A DNA stretch of 64,000 bases from Viscum album (Eukaryota > Streptophyta > Magnoliopsida > Santalales > Viscaceae): assembly GCA_963277665.1 (NCBI GenBank), contig OY728143.1, positions 1,121,392,110 through 1,121,456,109 of the forward strand. The letters run 5' to 3'. The translations under genes were made by a program, and so were the position numbers. This document shows, one piece after another, positions 24,236 through 37,680 of the stretch (its first letter is position 1; every line of letters starts with the position of its first letter). The notes under the pieces were generated by a model. It saw nothing but the letters and a program-made list of their open reading frames with translations. It was not told where the DNA came from and did not search any database.

Positions 24236-24960
24236 TACTTCGCGAGGCTTCCAATTTCGCGAAGCTCAAGCAAGCTTTCACAAAGCACCTGCCTTTTCGC
24301 GAAGCTCTCTCGTGAAGCACTCTCACGAAGCACTCCCGCGAAGCTCAAACCGTTGCAGAGAAACTTCCCTCGTGAAGCTCACTGAGCCAACGTAGAGCTC
24401 AAAACTTTCGTGGAGCTACAATAGCCGCTGTGAAGCTCCTCTTTCGCGAATATCACTGGCTCCGCGAACCACCTTCACAATACGAGAGCAAAATATTTTC
24501 TCTGAAAATTCTCTCTACATCTCTCTAGGGGGCATACTCTATTTATAGGTGATTCCACAGACCCTCTAACTTTCCGCGCGAAGTTAACGCCACATCATCT
24601 CAAATCACGAAGCTCCAAAGTTTCCACCAGAATTCTTTCCAAATCGCAAAGCACCATGGAAATTTTCCATTCGTGGAGCTCGTCGTAATTGCGGAGCGTC
24701 CCATAAATTCCTTCGTGCCTTCGCCGCGAAGCTCCCTCGCAATGCCCTTCATCACCGCGAATCTCCTTTTCAAAGCCCTTCACCACAGCGATGCGCTTCA
24801 ACCTCTGTCGTTCATGAAGCTCTGACATAATCGTGAAGCATCACCGCCTCCATTCTTCTGGTCTTCGCAAAATCCAAACCATGAAGCCTCTCTTCACGAA
24901 ATTCATGTCATTTCCATATTTAATTATGATCTTCATGCAAATCCTATTTTCGCGATGCTC
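24236..24960. repeat. Dispersed TTCGCGAAGCTC motif in solo LTR G
   Basis: About 26 exact or one-to-three-mismatch versions of TTCGCGAAGCTC, for example near 24255, 24296, 24338, 24371, 24603, 24723 and 24949. Spacing is irregular, mostly 15-45 bases. The core TTCGCGAA is palindromic. Copies lie on both sides of the minus-strand TATA box at 24539. Many variants differ by CG to TG or CA (TTCGTGAAGC, TCACGAAGC), so decay from a regular array is likely. Confidence 0.8.
24539..24551 (-). promoter_or_regulatory. TATA box of solo LTR G
   Basis: The minus strand reads CCTATAAATAGAG, a textbook plant TATA box, followed about 20 bases on by CCCCCTAGAGAGATG. It sets the orientation of G and the expected transcription start near 24510. 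Confidence 0.65.
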
Positions 24961-25197
24961 ACCAAACTCTAAATTTTGGACCCCAAAAATTTGGCAAACA
25001 CTGGGAAATGGTGCCACCTTGTACTTCTCTTTTTTACCGCCTCCAGATCATCCATTCCTTTGTCATCGTTCTTTGTCAACATGGATTGTCAACGACTTCT
25101 TGGGAACTAGAAAATTCTCCATGGAAACCGGCTTTGTCAACAAACACAATCAACCCAAAAATACTGCAATGTTACCTTGAGGGATTTTTTTCCAACA

Positions 25198-25202
25198 TGT
25201 AG
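25198..25202. repeat. Target-site duplication of G, right copy (TGTAG)
   Basis: Identical to 23632-23636; the AT-rich C LTR resumes directly after it. Confidence 0.85.
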
Positions 25203-27777
25203 AAATTGGATAAACTGATTATTTTAACTTTTCAAATAGTAGTAATTCTATAAAACCCATGGAATGATTATATAGTCATAAATTAAACTTGAGGAATCAT
25301 CTTAACATCACTAATATATATATAATAACCATAAAATTTATATGTTGAATAACCTTTATGGTTCACATGGAATATCCATCACGGTGAAACTTGGGGAAAC
25401 CACCATGGTTACCTTTGAAATAACCCCATGGTTGTACATTTAGTATACATCAATATAAAAATAAAAACATAAATATAAACTAAATTCATTAATGGGATAT
25501 CATGGACCAACCCATCCTTGGATTATAAAGGAACCTTTCGTCATTATAAAAATATCATAAGAACCATAAATAATGTTTTTAGAATTTTTATTTCATCATA
25601 AAACCCTTTAGAATGTCTATTATTCCCATCAAAAAGTATTTAACCCCTATAAATGATATGGGATCCAAGAAAATATTTTTTTAAAAAATAAAATTCTCTC
25701 CAAATAAATAATTATAATTTTATTATTTCAAGATATATCTAGTGAAGAACAGCTAAAGTAAAGTGTTTAATAGATCAATGAATGAAAATTCCATTAAAAG
25801 ATCATGAACACCATTCTTAAAGAAAATAATAATTTCATTTGGTATATACACTAAAAAAATTGACCAAATATTCATAAAATATTTTTCTTTCAATGTGACC
25901 TTTAAAACCTATAAAAAACCATCAATGAAAATGATGGTCATAACCATAGAAAAATATGATAATTTTTTAATTGATAAATATATACACTCAATTAAATCAT
26001 TTTGAAATGTGATTCTAAAGTGACCCATTTAGAAAACATTAAGATAATTTATTTTAAAAATTATTAAAGAAGGTCAAAGACCAGGGGAAATAACATTGGA
26101 AAATCATTTATGATTTGAAAACAAATTTTTGAAAAACATTTTAGATTTCATAGAAATGAAGTTGAATGATTCCCAATAGAGAATAATGTAAATGAACAGA
26201 ATCACTCTCCATTGAAAATCAGGATGCATCTTTAACCAATTAGGGATGAAATTAAAAAATAAAAAATAAAACAAATTTAATAACTGGGGATGAATCATAT
26301 ATATGTGTTTTGATAAAATATGACCATATGAATTACCAAAAAGGAAACATCAACATAAACAACCCTAATGGAATGAATATTGTAATATATATCCTTTTCC
26401 ACATCGATATCTTCTCAATCAAAAGCCCCCTGAAAGAATAAAATAAAATGAATAAGTAAATATTAAAAACATACATACATTCATGATATAACAATTAAAT
26501 AAGGAATTTTATACACCTCAAAAAATAAGAGAGGTGCATATAATAAATATATACCCAAATAATATACAATTGGATAACAATTACCCTTATAAAGATCATA
26601 TCATTGTATTTAAAATAAATAAATTGGGAGATCATGTGTCATATTTAAAAATCCACCAAAAAATTGTATATAAGGAATAAAAAATTGAAATATTTATTCA
26701 CTCATAATTGTAAAATATCAATGTAAATGAATGGAATTATAACCTACCGAAATGAAATTTAATTAACAAACCCCTTATACTTTGGTAAAATCCAATTCAA
26801 ATAACATTTGATAAAATAATTCAAATTTATACACAAAATATACTATTTTTTTGGATTCATGATATGTCAGGTATAATTTCATTATATATACTACTTAAAA
26901 TAAATTACATTTATAATAATAAATTATGACTCAATGGTATAAAATTGAGACGGAATATATTACCTTGAGTCCATGACATCAATATATGTACTTGAACTAC
27001 TCTATTATAAACTCATATAAATTATTTTTTTTATTAATAATATTTTACATGTCTTATAACATTCCCATAGACAATTTAATTTTTTATTTAATTACATATT
27101 TAATTATCTAATCAATTAATTACATATTGATTAATTTATGGATGTTTTGTTCATAATTACAAAATATCATTACTGTGTTAATCATGAATAAAGAGATATT
27201 AATTACATGTTATCTATAATAATAGTTATGAAATAAAATGTTATTTATAAATAAACTAAAATACTAACAAATCATGAAATATGGTAATGAAAAATTAATG
27301 GTGTTATAATTATAGAGAAGATATGTCATATATACGCATTGATAACATTTCTATTTTTCAACAACCATTATGGAAAGATGAATTTTTTTACTTTATATGA
27401 TGTTAACTATACAATATGAAATATGTTTTCAATATTAAAGTTTATATATAAAATTGATGTGATGTGTAGATTAAAATGAAACACATCACATTATGATGTT
27501 GGTATTTCAAATATATGCATGAATGATTTTTTCAATATTTAGAAAATAAAAGTGTTTGAAAAAATGTATATATTATGTTTTTATAATGAAACATATTTCA
27601 TGAAAATAATATACTAAAATTAATTAAATAATTATAACCATTATTTTGATGTGGGGATGTAAAATGAATGACATTGTTTCACAAAGAGGAAACATGATTT
27701 ACCCACAAATGATGGATGTGTTGTCCATTTGATGGAAGAGGAGAGGAATATTGGATGTTTAATTAACATCAAACACG

Positions 27778-27778
<1 letters not shown>

Positions 27779-27823
<45 letters not shown>

Positions 27824-27833
27824 GTGTGTGTGT
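27779..27833. repeat. TA/TG microsatellite
   Basis: A run of TA repeats passes into TG repeats, is broken by TTTTA, then TG repeats resume. This is ordinary replication-slippage sequence. Confidence 0.95.
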
Positions 27834-28692
27834 AATATAAAGTTTTTAATATGTCATTAATGGTCAATATGACATTGATGATTTTTATGAAGAAATAAAA
27901 CAATGAAACATAGTTACGAATGAGGCCTCATCATTAGACAAAAACCTTTTCTTTACATCTTAATACCCATAATTTTATAATTATTCATAAAATAAGACCA
28001 ATAGAATGTTTTTATCAATGTTGGTAACTTATTTTGGGTAGATATTAGATGAAATAAATTGTTCATGAGTTATGAATAAATGATAAGATTAGGTTTCTGT
28101 TTAAAAGAAATGGGAAAGTTACTCTTAGAATTTATTCAAAATAAAATTAAAATAAATTTATTTTGATCTAAAAATGGTTCCAAATTGATATTCTTCATAT
28201 ATAATATTAATATGGATTGAAATCCGATCACGCAATAAAAATGGATTTTTTTTGGATCAAAATTTTCATTTATATTTTTGTTATAACCATTTGTTACCCA
28301 TTTGAATATAATTGTGATATCAATGTTTTTACTCTTAAAGGGTCAATATATTCAATATAAAAAGAAAAAATATTAAATTTATCATGGATTATATTTTCTA
28401 CTCTATAAAAATATATTGATTAATGATAGGATTTTGTGGAATATAAAAGGCTTTAATAATTGATGATTTGTAATAAAATATCATTTATCATAGTTTTAGA
28501 ACTATTTATTGAAATTTTCTTTATTAAAATAAATACAATAATAGATTACAAATACAATAAATTAACACTTCTCTTACAATTTATACATATCCATAAAATT
28601 CATGGATTTCAATAATTATTTAAAATAAATTCTTTTAATATATTTATTAATATTTATTTTATTTTTCTATTAATTGATTCATTATAATGTTT

Positions 28693-29031
28693 GTACTGTA
28701 GAAGTAGAGTAACAGTAACAGTGGTAGGTATATAGTGGCATAAGGAACTATATAATTCCTTGTAGAAATGGTAGTATGGTAGAAATTACTATAACAGGCT
28801 AGGTACTAGAGTTTCTCTTTTAATGAAAGGGTCCTATGAGTCAAAAAATTTGTTTTGAGAATATAATTATGGATTTATAGACATAAGGCATCTCATTCAT
28901 GCTTATGGAACAATTTACATGAGGATTTCATGCTATGTAATAGGTATCCCAATACGTATATATAATGATATATTTCTTTTATAATAAAAATATTATTTAA
29001 CACCATCATTAAAAAAATAACTGATATATCA
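28693..29031. repeat. Repeat R, copy 1 (about 0.34 kb)
   Basis: It aligns in direct orientation with 34895-35222. Shared landmarks are GTACTGTAG at the start, CTATGTAATRGGT then CCAATACG/CCTATACC near the end, and a closing A-rich part. Several decayed ACTGTAG-like repeats lie in the first half. No terminal inverted repeats or tRNA-like start are visible, so the class is unknown. Confidence 0.6.
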
Positions 29032-31509
29032 TAAATTTATACATACGATAAAAATATTATAGTCATTAAAAATATGAATGTGGAATTTTTGGAATTGTAA
29101 TCACTTAAGTAATATAATTTTAAAAAATCGTGTCCAAATGGAAAAAATAAATTATGATGGTTAATATTTAGTCTGTATAATTTTATGTTTAACATTAATT
29201 TTTTTGGTATACCCTTTAACTTGATTAAAAAATTATGAATGTTACTATACTTGTTGAAAAAAATAAAGGGGTCCAATTTACAAAAACTTGAAGATCCAAA
29301 TTCAAAATAAGAAATCCATTTTTATAAATCCAAAAAAAGTGAAAAATTTTAATTTAAAATTAAAATGAAAAATGTGATGAAAAAGTTTATAATGGAAAAT
29401 TTCCCTTTTATGTGTAAAAAGATGTTATAGTAATTAAAATATAAAATTAATTTAAATACAAAAATTGGATTCATTTAATTAAAAAGGAATAATTTAATGT
29501 TGAAAAAAATATCAAATATAATTTTACCTTTTAAATAATTAAAATTGAACTAAAATTTTCAATAATATTAGAATGGTTCACTAATCATTGAAAATTTAAT
29601 ATTTATAGATTATTATCAAAAAATAAACATGATATAATTTTGATATATTTTTTCCTAAAATATATTTCAGTTTATAATATTCTAATTCAAAATATTTAAA
29701 AATTAAATAAAATATTTTCTTGTAAAAGGAAATAATATTTTTTTGAATAAAATGTATTTTAAATCATGATACTATTTTACTAAAAATTTGGATCTTATTC
29801 CAATGAATTTATGAATGAAGTCATATATATTGGGATATATATATATATATATTATAACACGGTTATTTCTATTTATACTCTCCAATGAAATAACTAGGTT
29901 ATTGAAATCCTATTTAAATAATAATATTGTTTGTTAGTTTAACATTGTTGGTCCATATCATGTATGTTATCAAAAAAATTATTATGTTGAATTAATGATA
30001 TAACATCATCTTCCCATTAATATATTTTTCCTTGAAATTTAAAGATGCCCTTGTTAATATAATTTTTATCATTTAAAAATAATTTTCATGAAAACCAAAA
30101 TCATAAAAAGGGCTATTAAAACATCATCTTAAATAATGGGAAATGTAAATATGGAGGACATCTAGGATATCATATAACTAGGATCCAAAATAAGAAAATA
30201 GTATAGGGAAGTTAAAATATGTATGTGAATGAAGAAAATAATACCTATGTACATATAATGATTGATATCAAACATGTAGTGGATAATTTTAACAACCACA
30301 AATTCGTAAAGCTATGATGTGTGAGAAGAATATTAATTGATCAAAAATTGGTATCTAGAAACATATTTATTTAAATATCACTTTCTATAGATTTGATGAC
30401 TTCTTTTACTCTCAATACTAATAGAATATTTCATTATATTTACATAGAAATAAAATTTTAACCCTTTTATCAATATCCTTATAAGATCATCTGTTAATCT
30501 AATCAATTAGTATTCATGATGAATTTTTCATTCCTAACGTACTAGAATAATCATATAATGGATTAGATAAGAATAGAAGGATAATAAGATATTCCTCATG
30601 TCTATAGACAAGAATCAAAAACAAAATGGTTAGCATAATGTAAGATAATATCCATAATGAATAAACCTTAATATGTTGAAATAATACCTCAATATCTGAA
30701 ATTAAGTACTAACATAAAATATTATAATAACTTAAATGCATATTCTTCAGAGATAAATTCATCCTTTTCATCTAAATAAAATCAATAACTCTTAAATTAT
30801 CATACCAAAAATGTATGTTCCTAATTCCTATAATCTCTAAGATACAATAATCAACTATATAAATAAACTAAATCACTATATATGGACACTAAAATAACAT
30901 ATTTTATGAAATGATTAAAAATACATGAATCTAGAAATAAAATCACATATAATCACATAATTTTCACAAAATTTTTCATGGTCTTATTTTGAAATAAAAC
31001 TAATCACATAATCCAGAAATTGTTCTTCAATATTGTGGTTACATATTCAAGAGAATTTATATCCCAAAATTATAATATCCCCTAATTAAGAAAATAATAA
31101 TGTACTTATAAACCATAAATTTAATAAATATCATTAAATATTAAGTCTAAGATATGTAGACACATTCTTCCTCAAATATTACTTTTTTGTTAAAATTTAT
31201 ATCTACATATACCACAACCAATTGTTTCCCATAATGACATTAAAAAAATCCAAAACAAAAATCATAAAAATGTATCTATGACATTGAAAATATGTTCAGC
31301 CTTAAACTCATAAAACTACAACAATATCCATATATAATAATATAACCTCTAATTAAAACATTATAATCACACATGTTGTTTAAACACTTCCCAGATACCA
31401 ACTCTAATCTTATAGTGCCATACTCAGTGGGATATAAATGACACTTACCCCAATCACTAATTTCATCTATATCCATATTAATCTCTTGGAAATAGCTCAA
31501 TGTTATGCG

Positions 31510-31960
31510 AAAAATATATTACTCTATAGGTAATGTGTTGGTGCACTTAGAATTGTGTGTAAGACTGCTGATGTGGCAATTAGAGTTTATTTCCAACTTA
31601 AACATGTCATCAGGACCATGTACTCAACCCCCCAACTAATGGAGAATCTATTGTGGATACAATTTGGAATGACATATATTTGTACCATGATTGTACTATT
31701 GAGTAGAATGGAATGGATAAACAAATTATGTGTATGAATCATCAATGCTCAGATGAATTACATGACAGAGGAACCCTTGACTAGTGGAGTCACATAATAA
31801 AGAAAATATTAATGTCTATATTCATGTGGATGAATCCAAATAAAGTTGGATTTATGGGGAAATATCATCACAGCTACATGAAATCTAATTTGAGGATTAG
31901 CATGGTACTCCTAGGGTCCAAAACAAACCCCTTACTGTATGACGACAAACATGCAGTGGT
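31510..31960. other. Slightly GC-richer unassigned stretch
   Basis: Less AT-biased than its surroundings. Parts of both strands are open for short runs (31555-31737 on plus). I recognise no protein motif and found no partner copy in the window. It could be a small later insertion or a conserved bit of the C interior. Confidence 0.35.
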
Positions 31961-32064
31961 CACACGCAACAGCTGAATGAGGTCATCAAGAGATCCCATT
32001 TTGTTTTACTATAATAAAGGGTCAACTAAAAATTCATAGTCAATGAAAATAAACCATCTTGAAA

Positions 32065-34683
32065 TATTAATAACCCATACTCCTAAATTTGAAGATAAAT
32101 AACATAAAATATGAATTTCTAGATTCGATATAAATAAATGTTACGTAATTTTATCATAATAATCTTGTGAAATAAAAAAGAAATATTTCATTAATTATAT
32201 TCCAAATGAAATTTTAGGAGTTATAGTAAATAAGGACAAACACTTACATAAACAAAACCCACGACATCAGGAGAGTTTATCTCGTAATATAAATATTTTT
32301 TCATATTCTGTTTTTTTATTGACAATCTCAAATAAAAATATTCACATATGAACATTTGATGACAAAACGAGTTTAACATCATTCTTTATAACCAGTGGAA
32401 TATGAAAAATAAAAATGATGGTAATAAATTCTCAATAAAGGCAATCGTAATCATTAATAATTAAATTTCATCAGTTAGAGTTTGATGATTATAAGGGTTG
32501 GAATAAATAATCATAATTTATTACTATAAAATTAGGGAATTCATACGCATCAATACATGGATCATCAATCATAAAACATTCAATAATATTTTATCAAAGG
32601 TAATATTCAAAGTATCAATCATCATAAGAAATATTTTTTATCATAAATAATTTAATCATTAAATCCCATAGTTTTTATTACACATAAAAATTTAAAAATA
32701 CATAAAATCATTATATTAATTATATAAATTGTATTATTTCCCTAAAAATACAATGAATGAATAATAAAGTCATATAGGTTATGTGATGCATCATTCTCAT
32801 ATCACTGTTACAAATATAATAACCAACAGAGTTATAAATTGAATAACCACCAATGTTCATGGGTAGTAAACACCACCGTTATTCTCAAAGTAAACATTAT
32901 ATATACACTTGAAATAATTTTCACAGTTACACTAGTAATAACCCACATGGTCAACATAAAAACATAATTATTTCCTCATGTATTGGTGGGCTATCATTGA
33001 CCCAAACATCCTTGATTTAAAATAGAACCACCATCCATCACAAATAATTCCCTATAACTATAAATTATATATATATAGATATTTCATTTCATCATTATTT
33101 TTTTTGAAACATCAGATATACCATAGTTAATATTATTATTCCTTGGAAATCAAATATTTTCCATGAATTTTTTTGTCAAACTTTCATAATCCATCATAGG
33201 AAAAATGAGGATTGTGTCATTCAAAAGTACTTAGTAGAGAATAATAAAAATCAGGGTTTAATTTTTTTTATGAATGTAAATACAATTAAAATAACATGAA
33301 AGACATTATGGAGTAAAAAACACTATCACATTTAAAACCAATCCTAAAAATTCAATAATTTTATAAATTAATATGAAAATAATTTTCATTGAATATCAAG
33401 ATGTAATGATATAGAGGATTCATTATTGAAAATAATGTTCATGATTGTGGAATATTCATTTTTATTGTAAATGTAAATAATAAACACTATATTTAATAAT
33501 TTTTAAATGATGTATACCATGAATAAATTTAGAATACATTGATATATTTCCATTTTAAATAATTTAAATGTTGGTAAACAAAATTGATAAATATATTTGG
33601 AAAATAATATATTTATCGGAAATAATATTTTTTAAAAAAATTAATAAAAAATTATATAGAAGGGAAAATTACAAATATTTAAGAAGATACAAGATCTATA
33701 TAACTTATAAACGAATCATTGGCTAAAACATTAATTAATAAGGGATGAAATTCAAATAAACATATAGACCACATTAAAAAATATTGTAGAAAAAATGATA
33801 TGTGGCTCAATTAAATAACATCATATGATATTCCCTAAGGGAGACCTGAATATTAATAATCATGAAAATATAGGTTATTTTAACTTAAATAATATTCTAG
33901 TATTGTAACATTTGAAACATTATCATCATGATAGAGTAACATCGAATAAAAATGAAATATTATGAACATAATTAGATTCATGATATAAGAAGTGAAATGG
34001 GTAGTATATACACATCTTCATATTTTATAAGTGGATATCAATAATATATGTCCCAAATAAATAAAATTTGATATGAATTTTCCGGATAAAGCTCATATTA
34101 TTGAATTGATAATTAATATATTGCCATATTTTTTTAAAATAAAGATATATATTGGAAATATATATGAAAAAATTAGATATAGATTGACACATAATCCTTG
34201 TACAACAAGAAGAATGAGGAAGACTTATATTCCAATGAAGGAAAAATAAATTATGTAACACCTTATTACTTTTTAGTTTATAAGAAAATTTCCCATATAT
34301 AAAATAATTAAAATTACTACATAAAATTTTTTATAGTATTAAGGAGTCATGATATAAATTTAAAAAACTAGTATATAGACCATCTAAAACTAATTGTGTG
34401 CATAATATTAAAATAATACTTAATGAAGAAAAAAGGAGATGAAATACTTTACCACAATTCTAAAAATTTCATCTATTTCCTTTAACAATTAGTTAATAAA
34501 CTCATATAAAATATTTTTTTTCATATGGAAATTTTCAATTATAAAATTTTATCATTAAACTAATTTTTTCATTTTTTTCAAATGAAATATTAAATTAATA
34601 AGGAAGTTAATTCCACATTATTTATTTTGATGATGTTCATTTTTAATTTCAGAACATAAATAATCTATTGAACATTGTAAAAT
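32065..34683. repeat. LTR pair C, right copy
   Basis: About 2.6 kb, aligned with the left copy over its whole length apart from the G insertion. Clear blocks include TTGAATAACCACCAATGTTC (32840) against TTGAATAACCTTTATGGTTC, and TTCATGATATAAGAAG (33979). It abuts the D LTR at about 34687. Open frames here are chance. Confidence 0.65.
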
Positions 34684-34686
34684 TGG

Positions 34687-37092
34687 TATCATAAACCATG
34701 CTAGGATGTCTTCTAACCTGACTACCGACATAACACATGACAATTTCTAATGTAAATTATGGATCACAACCGGAAGGAAACAAGTCCTTGGGTATCAAAA
34801 ATACATTATAGGTAATTATTTCACCAATGATAAAGGATACTCCTCATAATCTAATAGACATAAGATCAAATTAAAGGAGGATAGAATTTTAGGGGTACTG
34901 TAGGAGAATCGTAGCAGGGCACTATAGAGGTATTTTATTAGAGGTGGAACTGTAATAGTTGTGGCACTGGAGCGGGTGAGGAACTGTGGAAGTAAATGTA
35001 GAGGTGGTTTTAAGGTTGCATCCCAGGTACTATAAAAGTAGTATTCACTTAAGGGACCAATTGTATAAAAAAGGGATTTTAGGCCATGTAGTAATAACAC
35101 ATGGCCTTGGGCCTCTAGGCTATGTAATGGGTCTCCCTATACCTAGTCATAATAGAATTATTTTCTTTAATAATAAAATAAAGCATTGGCCCCACCATAA
35201 AAAACTAATCCTAAAATAATACTAAATAACGAAACAGTAATCCAGGTACAAAATCCATATTCTAATGTTAAAAAAGTATAATCTTAACTTTATAACACAT
35301 TAGAAAAAAACCAAGAATAAAATTTTTTTGAGGAAAAACAACTAAGCCAAAAATCAAAAACCTCAATGCAACAACAGATCCATCACCCTCATTCCACCTC
35401 TACAATCTTCTACAATAGGGGAACACAAACAATCCGATCCACCTCCACCACCATTGTAAATCATTCTTTACCTAGATTTAAACCTAAAAAATTCTATATG
35501 AACCTAATGGTGTATATACAGTGTGATCCATAGCCCTATAGAAAACTCCCTAGATGGAAGATTCAATGACAAACCATTAGAAGGAAAATCATTTTGCATT
35601 TTTTGAGAAAGAAAATTGAAAAAATTATAGTAAAATATTAATGGAATACATTTTAAGGAAAAATTATTTTGAATTTAATATTTTAGTAAAGTCCATTATA
35701 TTCTGATCGTACCTACAACATCACAAGAGATCACAACATCATTGGAAATCTATTTAGGTACTATAACTATTGGGACACTAGGAACCTATTTTCTGAGTGA
35801 AACATGGTATAGTAACCATGACCCGCAATATTCTTATGACTGAGCTGCTAGAGGGGGGAACATACCATGTTCTAGAGTTCTCCAATCATCAATGTGTAGT
35901 TAGTGATGTATCATTATTCCTCCTAGATGTAACTAAGCATCCTACCCATTGGTCTAACTGGAAAAATATTCGTATTCTTCCCACATAGAAATTTATAATT
36001 CCCTTTTTGTGATCATAATTTTATTTCACAAGTCATATATATTACCACATTAAAACACACATATCAGGAACCTTGAGAAAATATAAACCACTATTTCTCA
36101 TCTAAAAACCCTATTTTAGATCACATTGACACCAAATACATTTTAAAAAATTATTTTAACCACATGTAAAATATATAGAACACATTTATATTGCAAGACA
36201 TGAAATTACACATGAAACACAATTTGTTTCTTTTGAAACCCCATGTTTGAACACATATACACCTCAAACCCATTTGGTAAAAATTTACCACCATTCACAC
36301 AATCCACAAAAAACATTCGTGAAGTAATGAAATCATACAAATCTCATATAGAAATGATATGTTTGGGATGACCTACGTCAATCATAGAATCTTCAGGAAT
36401 CTAGTGGAAGACTTGTTCTGCACCACCAACGAGCCCAATAAAATACATATAGAACTATAAACATCATTATTTTACCCAAAAAATAAATAATCAAACGTTA
36501 TTAGGTCAACCAATCTGATGGATAATGAATAACCTAATACGGGATAAATTAGAGCCCAAAAAAAGAAGGGAATCAAGAAAAAGAGGCTTACCTAATGTTT
36601 CTAGAGGATCCAGGGAAAAATCCCCCAAACCAATTATAGTTCAACAGGGTACATGAGGGAGAGGATGATGCTCTTATGGTTTGAAATATCACATGGATCG
36701 AATTTGGGATGGTTTAGGGTTTCGATATGAGGAGGTTATAAAAGTAATTTTTCAATTTTAACGATCTGGAATGGCCACACAGTTTCCCTTTTTGTTTTCC
36801 AAATGGTGAAGCAACTATGAGTCATCCTCTAAAAAAAACAAGATGTTTGAATGGTTTTCAGGGGGAGTCTGTAGGCATGTGTGGATAACTATGTTTACAA
36901 AATAGTTCCACTTTCTAGAGGGAACAATATCTCTGGGTTAGAAAATGGTTTCCCCTAATCGTGTTCAAAATTTTCGCCAACTACTACAATGCCAAAAGTC
37001 AAATTTTCATAAAAAATCCCTATGAAAAATAAATGGGTAAATACAAGGAACAAATAAAAAAATAAAACCCCAAAATAAAATCACTAATATAA
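34687..37092 (-). repeat. Element D 3' LTR, carrying repeat R
   Basis: Its plus-strand left end (TATCATAAACCATGCTAGG) matches the remnant at 40951 (TATGAACCACATCTAGG). The rest matches the reverse complement of 41431-43459. An insert of about 0.37 kb (34835-35212) is absent from both other copies. Length without the insert is about 2.04 kb. Open frames at 34816, 34986 and 35797 are not conserved. Confidence 0.72.
34895..35222. repeat. Repeat R, copy 2, inserted in the D LTR
   Basis: Matches 28693-29031 in direct orientation. The D LTR remnant near 41080 and the inverted LTR both continue across this point without it, which shows it is an insertion. The full insert is about 34835-35212, so the alignable core and the insert borders do not coincide exactly. 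Confidence 0.6.
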
Positions 37093-37335
37093 AAATCCTC
37101 CCCCTTATGAAATGTTTTTTCCCCAAAATGTATCTCAAATTCTGATTAGAGATCAAAAATGAATACTGCACCTCAACCGAAAACCTCCACTCCCACGTCT
37201 CAAGCTCTTAAATTCCATGCTACCATATAAATCTGACTAATGGTATGGATTCTCTAGATATAACATTCTATTAGTAATCCACAACCTGTTATGGAATCCA
37301 AAAACTTAAAAATCTAAATGTAATTCCAATTCCTC
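37080..37335 (-). pseudogene. Chromodomain remnant (element D)
   Basis: Minus-strand reading, with stops, gives ESIPLVRFIW, then HGI and ELETWEWR, then FLISNQNLRY. This follows the IPLVKVLW..HG.EEATWE..MR..YP..F order of Tekay/Del chromodomains. A GGGGGAGGA purine tract (37096-37104 on plus) ends it and would prime plus-strand synthesis. It would have read a chromatin mark; it is long dead. Confidence 0.75.
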
Positions 37336-37464
37336 CCAATTAATCAAACATGACAAGTCCAAATTATATATTTTCTGCTAAGAAACACGAAACACATCAT
37401 GAGTTGATGTCAACTAAGATGGTAAAGAAAACTATTATACCACATTTCAAACACTCTTAGTAAT

Positions 37465-37680
37465 CTAATAAGGTCTGACATACCCCATAATCAGATTCCC
37501 TTGTTTACCAAGATGATAGTGAAACAAGATAAGGACCACATTCATAAACACCCAATCACAGAAAGAGAATTCCAAGACCAGATTCCTATGATTAGAAATT
37601 GGATTATGGAAGTTCTTTGTTATAAGAAAACACGTTATTTCTAATAAGATATTACCAGACATTTCCTTCACAATTATTAG
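37465..37680 (-). pseudogene. Integrase C-terminal domain remnant (element D)
   Basis: An open stretch on the minus strand reads NLVLEFSFCDWVFMNVV, then LGKQGNLIMGYVRPY. It matches the family order LEFxVGDxVFLKVSP...GKxGKLxPRYxGPF. This is the GPY/F module between the integrase core and the chromodomain; the GPF has become RPY. Confidence 0.8.

Larger units (their letters stand above)
23637..25197 (-). mobile_element. G: solo LTR, probably Ty1/copia type
   Basis: A 1561 bp GC-richer island bounded by TGTTAGG and CCAACA, with a perfect five-base TSD. On the minus strand it begins TGTTGGAAAA. It has a TATA box CCTATAAATAGAG (24539-24551) followed by a purine-rich leader, and ends GGGTATTCAGCCTTGTGG then ACCTAACA, a style I associate with plant copia LTRs. 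No second copy or interior is nearby, so it is best read as a solo LTR left by recombination. It split the left C LTR. Open frames inside (23629-23838, 23905-24117, 24117-24395, 24595-25180) follow from its composition and are not genes. Confidence 0.85.
23070..27188. repeat. LTR pair C, left copy, split by solo LTR G
   Basis: It aligns with 32065-34683 in the same orientation. Before the G insertion the offset is about 9060 bases (23505/32565, shared TGATCATCAATCATAAAA). After it the offset is about 7500 (25330/32830, 25510/33010, 26475/33980, 27005/34500). The difference equals the length of G plus its TSD, which supports both calls. Without G the copy is about 2.55 kb. The left border next to element A is uncertain, and I could not fix the orientation because no clear primer site or purine tract flanks it. 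Confidence 0.65.
27189..32064. other. Interior between the C LTRs, no coding recognised
   Basis: About 4.9 kb of AT-rich sequence. It holds a dinucleotide microsatellite at 27779-27833 and a copy of repeat R at 28693-29031. Minus-strand open frames at 29037-29276 and 31276-31500 show no motif I can name. If C was an autonomous element its coding region has decayed beyond recognition by eye. Confidence 0.5.

Noticed and set aside
24833..25202. Plus-strand open frames of 115 and 64 codons in the GC-richer island
   Set aside because: They run through the minus-strand U3 of solo LTR G and have no domain likeness.
34684..34693. TGGTATCATA on the plus strand as a primer-binding site
   Set aside because: It looks like the initiator-Met site, but it falls at the 3' LTR end of minus-strand element D, and D's own primer site is at 40934. 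No plus-strand element starts here.
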